DNA of 64,000 bases, from contig JAWWNJ010000163.1 of assembly GCA_037176885.1 (NCBI GenBank), forward strand, positions 372,001 through 436,000, written 5' to 3'. The position numbers and the translations under genes are program-made. This document shows, in pieces, positions 45,450 to 56,172 of this stretch; the stretch's first letter is position 1; each line of letters begins with the position of its first letter. A model generated the notes under the pieces. It did not search any database and had not been told where the DNA came from. It saw only the letters and a program-made list of their open reading frames with translations. This DNA is from Favolaschia claudopus. Taxonomy: Eukaryota; Basidiomycota; Agaricomycetes; Agaricales; Mycenaceae.

Positions 45450-46124
45450 TAATAGATTCATCTTTGGCGAGGAGGACACCACCTGGGGCCGGATTTCCGT
45501 CAACATCTCATCACATCGCTGTAAGGAGTCCATTGTCTGAACTCCGTGCCATACTCATCTAGTATCTATTAGCATCTATGTAAAATCTGAACGTGACTTG
45601 TGCCGTTCTTCTTCTTTTTGCGATGCTGTGAACGTTTCTCTCGCGAGATTTTCTGAAACACGTACTCGCCAATAGAATTACACTTGTGTCCATTTTTGTA
45701 CATGTGTGTCACGCTACAGACATTCAATCAGCGATTTGCACTGGCAGGTGGTCGCCAAATGGTGTGAAAGGAGCTCAAGAAAATGTGTGAATCTACAGGT
45801 AACAGAAAACCGCCCGTCAGACGTTTGACCAAGCTTCGATGCAAAGTGAAAAATCTTTGCAGAAACGGCCTCAGTTGGTGCGATGATTCCCCCAACATCG
45901 AAAGTTTCCAAATGTCTCGAGCAAGCCCTGAGCTGAAAAGAGTAAATTGAATACTGCTATGAGGGTAGGTATGACAGGAATAGATGGCCTAAGTGAAAGG
46001 ATATGCAATGAAGATACAAGCAGACAAATGACCAGTTTATCGCCCTGTCAAAGGCGCCATTCATGCCACTGCTATTCTACAGGACAGAGTGAAATCTAAC
46101 AACCTACGTCCGAGGTTACACAGC
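45450..46124. other. Intergenic region between convergent genes
   Basis: About 675 nt. No supported gene or repeat. Confidence 0.5.
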
Positions 46125-47228
46125 TCACGGTATCAAATGTACATTCCAGGACGAATCAAAATCGGATTCATCTGCCGGTTTGAGATGCAGATCTTGGATG
46201 AAAGAAAAGGCCGTGCGGTAGGTATCGTCGTGAGTCGCGCCCATGATACATAGGTGCCGCAGTGTACATGCAGATCTGGACAGCAAAGATGTTATGTCAT
46301 CAACTGGCTCCAGCTCTATAAGCCATTCGCAAACATCGAGCGCAGTGAGGGCGGGCAGAGTGAACGCATCGAGGCATCCATTCATCCCGCCATCGCCGTT
46401 CAATCGCAATGACTGCAAACGGGGAAGGGTAATACGGGGTTGAATAGTAAAATCGAAGTCGTCGACAAAAAGGTCCAGGTAGCATTCAACGAGGTTGGGC
46501 ACCTTTCGCAAGATAGTTTCGCAGTTGTCTAACGTTATGCGATGGAGGCATAAAAACGTCAGCTGTGTCCAGGGTAAGACAACGCTATGAGCCGCGATGA
46601 CGTTGAGAACAGCGGAGGATAGCAAGGGTGCGTGAGGGAGTTCGAAATTCCGGAAAATATGGTTGAAAACCTCCAAATCCAAGTGACGTAGACGAGGGAA
46701 TTCGTCCTCAATGACAGGCAAACTGTTCATCCAGTGGGACTCAAATTGAAGTCGCAGATATTCCCATTGCGTGTGGTAGGGGAGGATGGCCGCAAAAAGC
46801 CGCTCTAGACCGTAAAAACTGCATTCCTTCTTGAGCATGCGAATAGAGAGCGGGCAGGAGCCTGATCTGCTGAGCCATATGTTGTTGGGATTGAATATGG
46901 ACGAGGCAACTCCAGAGAACGATACGGCCTGCCAGAGTTGAGGCGTAGCAATAGCGATCGCACGCCATCTGCGGCATATGTGTGTGAGAAGAACAGGCGC
47001 GTCGAGACCAGCCAGAGGTGGGCAGGCGGGGTAGGGAGGCAGGAAATGGATGAAGATTTCCGAGACGATTTCGTCTGGCAGGGTCAGGACGGGGTAACTG
47101 TACGCGTCGAGCCGGCGTTTCGCCTCCGATGCTTCTAGACGGAGGAGCGCAAGACTCTGCTCGAGATTCGCGATTTCTGACTCCAGAAGCGCTAGACTGG
47201 TGCGGTCAGCCGCGAGTGCGCTGAGCAT
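46125..47228 (-). CDS. F-box protein 4 (SLAADR type)
   Basis: A single exon of 367 aa from ATG 47228 (MLSALAADRTSLALLESEI). An N-terminal coiled coil of about 45 residues is followed by the F-box (YPVLTLPDEIVSEIFIHFLP ... HICRRWRAIAIATPQLWQAV) and the family C-terminal domain (WLSRSGSCPLSI, LPWTQLTFLCL, SRSACTLRHL). Colinear with F-box proteins 3 and 5 over the whole length, so the three are clearly paralogous. The frame is open further upstream but carries no homology, so the conserved ML start is preferred. Predicted SCF substrate adaptor. Confidence 0.87.
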   Translation of the reverse strand: MLSALAADRTSLALLESEIANLEQSLALLRLEASEAKRRLDAYSYPVLTLPDEIVSEIFIHFLPPYPACPPLAGLDAPVLLTHICRRWRAIAIATPQLWQAVSFSGVASSIFNPNNIWLSRSGSCPLSIRMLKKECSFYGLERLFAAILPYHTQWEYLRLQFESHWMNSLPVIEDEFPRLRHLDLEVFNHIFRNFELPHAPLLSSAVLNVIAAHSVVLPWTQLTFLCLHRITLDNCETILRKVPNLVECYLDLFVDDFDFTIQPRITLPRLQSLRLNGDGGMNGCLDAFTLPALTALDVCEWLIELEPVDDITSLLSRSACTLRHLCIMGATHDDTYRTAFSFIQDLHLKPADESDFDSSWNVHLIP

Positions 47229-47967
47229 GAGTGGTGGTAGTCTCTTGTATCGAGTGATCTGAACGACAGTTTTAGCTTTCACGTCCCGCGGCAGTGAAAA
47301 CGAGCCTATGTTGGTGGGTACAATCTGATTCCGAATATTGCACTGGTGGCCAGATTTGCGCACGATGTTCTTGAATTATTTTATGCGGTTCCTCTCCTAC
47401 GCGATTGAGCTTATAAAGGTACTCAGATTCTGTCAATTGCTTCTCACTCTTCCTTTAGTTCTACTCGAGTACCGCGGTGCATCGGCCGATGTGATCGTGA
47501 GCTCGGCTACGGGTGGTTTGAGAAGTCCAGGGACCGTACAGTACAGTAGTGCCGCTGTATATTGTCTGTTACTCTCTGGGCCCCGGCGTTCCTAAGCGGG
47601 ACCGTGCCGTGTAATCTACCTACCTACCTACCTACCTTAGACCTCAGGCCTCAGAGTCGACACTCAGCTGCGCACCAATTGCAAATGGAGAGAGAAAAAG
47701 ATGGAAACTTCTGTCCATTTCCTACCGCTACAAGATTATCGCACTATAAACTATACGCATCGTCCAGCAGCTGGCTACTTTACGACTACGCGTGGGGTAT
47801 ATCGTGGCGTATCGTATCGTGGAGTCTATCGCTGCGTCTGCATCGTTGAATCTTTTCTCCTCCTCCTCAAACGAATGTACTCTCTCTCTCTCACAGCGAT
47901 TTCGACTCCTCCAGAGTTCAAAAGTTCAAAACCTCCATCATCCACTCCTTCATTGTGCATTACCCCC
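47229..47967. other. Intergenic region with a repeat copy
   Basis: About 740 nt holding the promoter of F-box 4 and the 3' flank of the GH79 gene. Contains the dispersed-repeat copy and a CTAC microsatellite. Confidence 0.5.
47582..47637 (+). repeat. Dispersed repeat copy 2 with (CTAC)n
   Basis: CCGGCGTTCCTAAGCGGGACC followed by TGCCGTGTA and then five CTAC units. Inverted relative to the copy at 24605-24656. Confidence 0.6.
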
Positions 47968-50334
47968 TTACCCTCGCCCAACACCAAGCAACGCAACAAT
48001 CGCACCAACCACCACCCCGACGAACACTAACGAGGCGTGCGTCACCGAAGCGGCGTCTTTGGGCGGCTTACTCGTCCCTGCGAGCTCGTGCTCCGACATA
48101 CGGTACCCGTTCGAGGTGGAGAGCGCTGTCGGGTCGACCTTGGCTGCAGAAGGTTTCCGTAGTCAGCACGGAGAGGTGCAGGAGAGGGCAAGAAAACGAA
48201 GAACAAGACACGAGAAAAAAAACTCGCAACTCACCAGTATTCCTCGTCTTGGTATGCACCGTCGTCGGGAAAGTCATCGCCGGCGCGCCCTTATTCTCCG
48301 TGAACGCATCATCATTCAAGAACACTAACGCCATTCCCGGCGCAGGGACGTCAATCGTACACGTCCCCGCCGTCGTGTCGCAGTTGACCGTCTTGATGTC
48401 CTCATCGCCCATCGGCCGACCGTCGGATTCGAAGTTGCCGCCAAAGGTCTGCAAAAAGCGTTTCGTCAACGACGAACGGAGAAAACAAGCAAGAGAACAC
48501 AGAGAGAGAGGTCAACACACCTGCCCGGCCCACGTATACCCACCCTTCTGCACCACCGTCTTCGCCAACAGATACTTGACCTTGACGCTACTCGGCAACG
48601 TTCCCCCGGCAAGACTGATCGTCGCATGCACCGTGCTCGCTCCAGAGGGATCATCGATGTAGTTTATGATCGCCACCCGGACAGGGACGCCGTTCTCGTA
48701 GATGTTGTAGATGGGCGTGAACGACGAGAGGCTGTCGACGCCATAATTGAAGACCTGCGTGTTGTTTGAGGGGCCAATGATTTCAGACATGACGAGGCCG
48801 GCGTAGTAAATCCCGCCGACAGTCCATTGGTGGAAGGTCGATTCGTTGGTTGGGGGAGATGTGAAGGGCTACAAGAAATGAGAAACACTATGAGCGTGAT
48901 CGCAAAAAAGTGTGGAGAAAGGACCACTCACGTTGTAGAAAACGTTCTGTCCACCGATATGGAACATCGCCCCGCTGAAGTTCGAATGCGCCATTTGCAG
49001 CGCAAAGTCGAGACCCCAAAGCGCTGCGACGAACGAGTCGGAGATACCGAGGAAGCCACCGCACGAAGCCTGCAGTGCCAGGTTGGTGAAAGGAATTGAA
49101 AATGGAGAAAAGGGAAGAACTGACGGTGTTGGTTTCAAACATCAAAAACTCTTTGCCTTTATCCTGCGCGAACTGGGTGCTGTTGAGGTAGGGCTTTATA
49201 AGCTCCACGTGTGAGTCGTGGGTGAGGTAGAGCGGGAGGACGCTCTGCGGGTCGACGATGTCGGGATTGCCGGGGGCGCCAAACATGGCGGCGCAGTTGT
49301 CGCGGGGGTATCTGCGTGTCGCGTTAGTCATCACATGAATGGAAAGCAGGGAAGGACGCACTTTTCCACCGTCAAAAACGCGATATTGTCACCATGGTTG
49401 TCCAACAACCCTGAATCCCATACCTGCTCGGGGGTCCACGCGAAATCGGCGATACTAGGGGAGACGAGGCTCTTCATGGCCCTCCCGGTGGTATCGACAC
49501 CCTCGGAAGCGACCTGGGTCAAGAAGTCGCTCATCTCACCGCCATAGTCGAAGGGAGAGTAGGTGGTGCCTCTGTGTCCGTGAAGGGTGTACATATCGGG
49601 CTCGTTGCCGGCTTGCAAGCCCAGGAGATGGTCGCCGAGCTCCTCGTCAGCGGCCTTGACGATGGCGGTGGCGAAGGGCGTTGTGACGAACCAGGGGATG
49701 CCGACGAACCAGTGAATATTGACGAGCTGTGAGATTTTGCCCATCATGACGAGGAGGTCGCGGCGGTATTCGAGGGGCGGGGTTTGTGTTGTTCCGGTGA
49801 CGCCAGTAAGATTCTTTGTGATGATGCGGCCGTCGGGGATGACGTCGTCGGCGACAAGTTCTGCAGATTCCTGGGAGTTACCGCCGACGCGAACCATGAC
49901 AGAGCCGGCACGGTTGACAATGTTGGCCATGAGGTTGAGGAAGGGGACTTGGATGAGAGACGAGTTCTTGCCCACTACGACATGGTGAACGGAGGAAAGG
50001 AAGCAGAGGGAACTCTGGACGCACAAACTTGATTTGCGACGGACATTTCGACGGAAAAGCCAAAGAAACGGCCCTTGTGCTTGATGGATAGGCCGGGAGT
50101 GCCGGACTGCTGGAGGTTGATTGGGATGTTGGTGAGAACAGCGGGGCTGGGGACTGGGGGAGCGACAAGCTGGGTGGGATTGTAAGCAGCTACACCAGTA
50201 TATGTTGCGCCCGACGCCGTTGTGGCGAAGGCAGCCTGTTGGTCCTGTTGGTGGTATACGGTAATTTCTGCATGGATAGAGGAAGCGAGCAGGAGAAGGG
50301 GGAGACACAAAGAGCGAAAGGCCATGGCGGCCAT
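47968..50334 (-). CDS. Secreted GH79-family glycoside hydrolase (beta-glucuronidase/heparanase-like)
   Basis: Retaining glycosidase expected to cleave beta-glucuronides in glycans such as arabinogalactan proteins. A signal peptide (MAFRSLCLPLLLLASSIHA) leads into a TIM barrel with the acid/base in LQAGNEPDMYTL and the likely nucleophile Glu in EFLMFETNT, then the GH79 C-terminal beta-sandwich (VFNYGVDSLSSFTPIYNIY, VRVAIINYIDD, VDVPAPGMALVFL). Exons are 50025-50334, 49362-49974, 49125-49311, 48932-49069, 48521-48868, 48235-48448 and 47968-48143. The final exon adds a Ser/Lys linker and a hydrophobic C terminus (LVFVGVVVGAIVALLGVG), either a GPI signal or a membrane anchor. The exon 1 donor is GTGCGT at 50024, which yields the family sequence NQVLGKNSSL. 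Confidence 0.92.
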
Positions 50335-51730
50335 AGCGAGTTAAGCAAGTAGGCTAAGCGTTAGAAAAGAATCAAGACGGGGACAGTGGTTTGAATAGAG
50401 GTGGTGGTGGTGGTGGTTGCGGTCAACCCGTTGTACGTTGTCGTGACAACTCTTGTCACGCTCCTTGCTGCTCCTTGTCGTCGTCGTTCGCGTCGACCAC
50501 CACCACCACCTTCTGCACCTTCAAGCACCGCGTTCTCTCCACGATGCGTATAGAGACACTGCTCGCTTTCAACTTGATCTTCTCTGGCCGGCCACAGATG
50601 GGTGCGGTTGTTAATCTTGACTCGATGACGCCGACTGCGCATGAACATTTCGCATTATTCTTCGCCACTGACCTTCTTGTGGCTCTTGGTGTTCGAGATA
50701 TCAACGTACAACGGCAAGAGCCTGTGTATAGACGTCTATCTTTAAATCTGGCTACCGAATCTATCTTTGGCGGGCGGGTTTCCTCCAATTCTGCGGACCG
50801 TGGCCAATTTAACCATCACTGCGGGCATCGTTCTCCGCTGGGAAATCGGGCTACAACAACTAGTACCAGTCACTCGGCTTTCGGGGTTGCTTGCTATACT
50901 ACGCTGGTTTTGACTATACTGTACCGTAATTCGTTCAATGCTCTATCAACCACTGTATGGTCATTGCTCAAGTATGCAAGGCTTCCGGCGCATACATGGG
51001 CGTGCTTCGATATTCGGGACAGCCAGAAAGAGAACCCCATGCCGATAGTAACACTCAACGAGTCTAACTTGCCCTCGAATCCGAGTACCCCCGCCAGGCC
51101 ACCGCATCGCCAAACATGCACTTTCCTATCATCTCCTCAACCCTCCCAATGTCAACGATGAAGGACATTTATCTCTCGCTTCCTCAGCCCATGTATCTAC
51201 TCCCCTCCAACGCAGGACCACTTGGCCTTTCCATATAATGTCTGGTCTACGTATCTACCGAGGGCAGCAGTTCGTCTGTCGTGAGGCGTATCTATTCTGG
51301 CAGTCCTCACTACTTATGGACACACCCGCAACTTAAGCCACTCATCTCGTCTTATTGCGTCAGGCATGGAAAAATGAAGAGGCCACAACTAGTCAGATGG
51401 AGCTCCATGTCGCTGCTTTGCGACACGATACTCTTTTTTAGGACGGGTTTGGAGTTTCTTGCACACAGGCGACAAGTAGGTTGTCTGTGGGTGACGGGGG
51501 ATATACCGAAGAGGGGCACGCTTGAGTGGTGGCTTTGGGGAAGACTCAAGGAGAAGGATACTTACTACCTGCATGCAAATTTTGAGGGCTTGCGTTTGAG
51601 GCGCAAACTCACATGAGATTGTCGAGCTTTGCCTCGTCCCGAACCTCTCCCTCATCCTACCTCAATTATCTACTCGCAGTGCCAGCAATATAAAGATACA
51701 TTTCTGTTCATCTTGCAATACTCGAGTTTG
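50335..51730. other. Intergenic region
   Basis: About 1.4 kb with a GGT-rich tract near 50395-50420 and a 256-codon plus-strand frame (50391-51161) of unnatural composition. A second stretch near 51100-51320 reads weakly coding-like (HIMSGLRIYRGQQFVCREAY). No gene model can be supported. Confidence 0.4.
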
Positions 51731-52769
51731 CTACAAATCAAAATCAAAGTCCGAGTCCGAGTCGTCGTCTCCCTTTTTCTTTTTCCTATCGTTCCCACTC
51801 CGGATATTCTTCCCTGACCGGCCGTTCGTCGAAGTTGCAGCCGATCTTCGCCTCGAATCCTCAAAATCAGAATCCTCCTCGTCCTCCGACGCGTCGTCCT
51901 TCCTCTGTGTTGGTGGGGGCCGTTCAGGTGGGATGATACCACCAGAAACGATGAGCAGAAGCTCCAACTCTGCAATAAATAAATTTGAACTCTCTGTTTC
52001 CCCCAAACATAAATCTAGGATAGAAAAGCGCACCTTCAACAGACCGTTCGCGATCCGCACCCCATCCCACGACCTGCTGCTGTATCTCTCCTCCACGATA
52101 CACGATTAACATCGGACACCGACTCGCGGGGAGATTGGGAATACACTTGTCCCCGACGATGCTCACGAATTTCGTGCGTGGATGGCGGGCGGCGAGGACA
52201 GACAGCTGGGAAGAGGTGCGCTCAGAGGCGGGTTGTGCGGGGGCGTAGAGGAAGCAGACGACGCCTGTGCCGGGACCTTTGCCTTTCTTGCTGCTATCAT
52301 CGTTCTTCCCGCCATCGGAATAATCCGAATCGTCCTCTTCATCGTCGTCCACAGGCCGAGAAGCACCAACACCAGGTTCATCAACCGCACTAGCCTCCGT
52401 CACCTCACGCGTATAATCCTCCCTCCCTATCGGATACACGCGCCCAAATCGCGCCAACTTCTCTTCCCTCCGCTCCTCGGCCTCCCTCCTCCTTGCAAAC
52501 TCATTGATAATCCGTTCAGCTTCATCATCCCCCGCATCCTCCGCGAGCTCTCTCAACTCCGCTTTCGTGTAATCAGTATCTTCGAGCAGATCCGACAATG
52601 TGGGCGAGGGCGGCGGCGTCGGTGTTCGCGGAGGTTTAGGGAGTGGGGGGAGGATGCCATGTTTGCGGAGAGCATCGTTGCTGAGGTGCGTTCGTTACGA
52701 CGCATTTAGAAGAGGACAGAGGACGCACAATTCTGTGTCTTCGTTGGGATTGTCTATAGGATTCGCCAT
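51731..52769 (-). CDS. PLP2: Phosducin-like protein (thioredoxin fold)
   Basis: Co-chaperone of the CCT chaperonin in the PLP2/PDCL3 group. The N terminus MANPIDNPNEDTEFNDALRK with HGILP is the group signature. An acidic helical segment (DDEAERIINEFARRREAEER) follows, then the thioredoxin-like domain (VVCFLYAPAQPASERTSSQL, RTKFVSIVGDKCIPNLPASR, PMLIVYRGGEIQQQVVGWG), which lacks a CxxC as usual. An acidic insert (VDDDEEDDSDYSDGG) and a long acidic/basic C-terminal tail ending DSDSDFDFDL complete it. Exons are 52729-52769, 52034-52680 and 51731-51970. Confidence 0.9.
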
Positions 52770-52995
52770 GGCGGTCGAAGGAGAGAAATTGAGTGTGACT
52801 TTGGCGTGAGCGTGACAAAACGCGCCAATTAACTTTATTAACTTTATATCGCGACGCGTTCTGCGCCGCAGGCCGCAGTCGTGGACAGTCAAACAAATGT
52901 CATTGGATTTGGAAGGAAGGGGGGACTTTTTATCATATGTAACGAATACAACAATTCAAAAAGGGAAGCATTAACGTTTGTTGTTGGAATTCAAT

Positions 52996-55660
52996 TTAAG
53001 CCATATCCGTCTGTCCCACCGCAATCTGTCCACCTTTCGCTGCGGTAGGCGTGAATGTGTGCCAGCGGTCATTGAAGCGAACGTCTGCGGCGGACGGCCG
53101 AGTCAGTTCGACAGATATCGCAATCGGGATGAAGGGGAGAAATTACATACCAAGGGGCCGTCCGCCGTACATGTAGTGCTGGAATTTAGCTGAAAGTTTT
53201 GTTTTTCATGTTAATCAGAAACCAAAGCAGGATGTTGGGATGGGAGAACACGAACCAATGGCTGTTTCGGCCTCATTGACTTGCGCAAATTGAACGACAC
53301 CACACCCTTTCGACCGTGCACCGTCGAACAGTATTTCTGCAACTTCAACTTGCCCAGTCGTCTCAAACAACTCTACAAGATCTTCGTTCGCGGTGGACCA
53401 CGGAAGCTAAACACAGCTCAATGAGAACCGGAAACACGGGCAGGAGAGAGAAAAAATGAAATAACGCACATTCCGCACCATAATTTGCTGACTCGGTTCC
53501 GGCTCGACATACCCAGGCCCTCCCGGCCCAGCAAACCCACCACCATGTCCATGACCTCCACCATGCCCACCGAAACCGCCACCCCCACCCCCGCCCCCGC
53601 CGTACGCACCACCCTGATCCGGACCCGAATAATCCGCATAGATATCCTGGTTGGAGAAGTCGCGCCCCCCCGCACCGCCGCCGCCGCCGCCACCACCGAA
53701 CCCGCCACCACGGAATCCGCCGCCTCGGAATCCACCACCACGCAACCCGCGTCCAAGACCACGCCCGCCGCGGAACCCACCGCGGAAGCCGCCCGGACCA
53801 GAAAGCCCAGCGTAGCGGTCCTAATGATATGCCAATGCCGTTGGGTTCAGGAGGGAGGGAAGATATGCGCAGATGAACACACGCACCTCGCGCACCTCGA
53901 GTGTGCGTCCGTACCAGTCTGTACCGTGATACATGCCTGGCGACAAATAAGTTCTGAGTCAACGAAGAAGGAGAATGCTAGAGAAACCCACTAATCGCAG
54001 CCTGCGCATCTTTTGACGTCTCGAAAACGACGGTCCCGGAGCCCTTGGGCCGACCATCCGCGCCGAGGTTGATATCCGCACGCACAATGTTGCCCGCGAC
54101 ACGGAAGAGATCCTTGAGATCCTGCCAGCCAGCCTGATACGGGAGCTGCATGGTGTTAGCAGAAAGCAACGAAGCTGAGATTGAGCACATACGTTGCCGA
54201 CATAGAGCTGGTTGCCTGGATTCGCCTGCGTTCCAAAGTAGTTGTGCGAAGCGGGCCGCGGTGGGGGAGCTGCATGGAGGCCTTGTCCGGCCATGGCGGC
54301 CCCAATCTTACCTGGGACAGGCGTCGCGCCGAAGCGGGCCTCAGTCTCGCGGTCCTGAACGAAAATTTATTTAGAGACACAAGATGATAGATAGAGGATA
54401 GATTGCAGACCTCGCGGATGAAAACGGGGCGTCCGAGAAGCGATATTTCGGAGAGTTCTCGAACCGCACGCTGCGCGTCTTCCTGCGAGGCGAATTCGAC
54501 AATGCTGTTATTTTATTCTGAATCAGCGAAATGAAAAGCGAGAAACAATTTAGGCAACTGACCCGCATCCCTTGGAGACTCCGGTTGGCGTAACGAGAAC
54601 TTCGGCGAAGAGAACCTCCCCAGCTACCAAATCCCAAAGAAAACTCCCAATCAATATCCTCTCGACAACTCGACCAATTTCCAACAAATGAGAAAACACA
54701 AAAAATGCACACCCATCCGCAGCCTCTCGAAGAAATATGAAGCTCCCCTCGCAGCCTCCTTCGCCTGGACGCTTCCATCCAGCTACCTGACACGTCCTCC
54801 TCGCCTGGGACATGAGAGACGGTTGGGATGCGAAGAAGTATCATCTCCATCTCTCCACTTCCCCTGCTTCGCTCCGGCGACACCACTCAGTACACCAGCA
54901 TTCCAAGCGACCACCACCACCACCACCATAAACCAATGCCAAAGAAAAGAAACTAATGATCCCCCACCCACCTCCCCTCATGAATTCCATCAGGTCGCGG
55001 TAACGGACTTCGTAGCTGAGATTGCCGACGTAGACCCTGTTTTCTCTCTTGCTAATCTTGGAAAATTCGACAGCCTCTTCGTGGTCGGCGTTGATGGGAC
55101 CGCCAAGCGAGCGCGAGAAGGCGTCGCTGGACTTGCCCCGGCGCTCTCGGCTGCGAGAGCGGGGGGAGCGAGGCGACCGAGAGCGGGTACGAGAACGAGA
55201 GCGGCGATTGCGGTTGCGGCGGGGGGAGGCCGAGCGGCGCCGAGAACGAGAACGCGAGCGAGTGCGAGAACGTTTGCGACGCTGGAGTAACAGAGTCAAT
55301 ATGGCTACAAAAAAGACGAGAAAAAGCACATACTTCGCCATTTCTACCCTCTGGCTCCCAATGGTCACCACCACGTCCGCCGCGGCTGGGACGTCCTGTA
55401 GAAAGTTAGGTATATACATGAGTCAGAAATAGACAAGACTAACCGGAGTCTCTGCGGTCTCTGTCACGTCTGTTGTCGCGGTCGCGGTCCCTATCGCGGT
55501 CTCTGTCGCGGTCGCGATCCCTGTCCTTGTCGCGGTCGTAGTCCCGATCCCTGTCGCGATCTTTGCGGTCGCCGCGGTCCCGACTGCTCATGGGTACTTC
55601 GCTGCTCCGTTTCTCCTCCTCGAGCGGACCGTCGTCCTTGTTCTGCATGTCGACGTCCAT
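52996..55660 (-). CDS. Three-RRM SR-like mRNA-binding protein (GBP2/HRB1 type)
   Basis: Poly(A)-RNA-binding protein expected to act in mRNA quality control and export through TREX. The N terminus is an RD/RS domain (runs of Asp-Arg, then RSRTRSRSRS). RRM1 starts NRVYVGNLSYEVRYRDLM and its RNP1-like part is KGCGIVEFAS. RRM2 has NQLYVGNLPYQAGWQDL and KGSGTVVFET. A Gly-rich RGG region precedes RRM3 (QQIMVRNLPWSTANEDLVEL, KGCGVVQFAQ). Exons are 55444-55660, 55334-55395, 54972-55281, 54563-54623, 54411-54504, 54193-54354, 53992-54146, 53887-53936, 53470-53820, 53256-53406, 53151-53189 and 52996-53084. Intron 3 (54624-54971, 348 nt) is far longer than the others (46-66 nt) and may regulate splicing. 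Confidence 0.9.
55447..55560 (-). repeat. Hexanucleotide-like tandem repeat coding for Arg-Asp
   Basis: Imperfect repeats of CGCGAC/CGGGAC/AGGGAT units encode the Asp-Arg tract of the RNA-binding protein. Likely length-variable. Confidence 0.7.
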
Positions 55661-56172
55661 TATAGATGTAGGATAGCTCGACGAGTGATAGTTGAGCCGA
55701 TTTTTTGTGGTAGACGAGGGTGAGAGCAAGCTACGAAAATTATATCAGAAATTTGCGACTATTAGCTGATGTAAGCATCAGCTCATGTGATCGTGAGAGG
55801 TTCCCAATCGTGATTCGGATGAAAAGTTTCCTTTTTTGGCCTTGTTTCGGAGGATCGGACCGGGTGTAACTTGTACTTGTGTTCAATCCACCGCATCTGA
55901 CTGCTGTAGAGGCACCTACTCTAACAAACAGCACTTTCCAATGCTCCCAGGCACCTGCTGAGGGTAGGATAACATGGCTAAAGCACGCGCCACGGCGTGA
56001 CGGCGTAAATCTGTAAGGGCGCGCCTTCCCACGCCCTCCATCTTATCTCATGACGTTTAAAATGCATTGCAAATTTCAAGTTGGTCAACATCGGCGCAGA
56101 CGGCCACACTGGGCTCTGTGTTCTTCGACGACAACGGCGACGGCGTCGTCTAGCCTGTATATCTTACCCTAA
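55661..56172. other. Intergenic region between divergent genes
   Basis: About 510 nt of shared upstream DNA for the RRM gene and F-box 5. No clear TATA motif recognised. Confidence 0.5.

Noticed and set aside
50391..51161. 256-codon plus-strand open frame after the GH79 gene
   Set aside because: Starts in a GGT repeat that gives poly-Gly, has no family features, and lacks a good start; judged chance.
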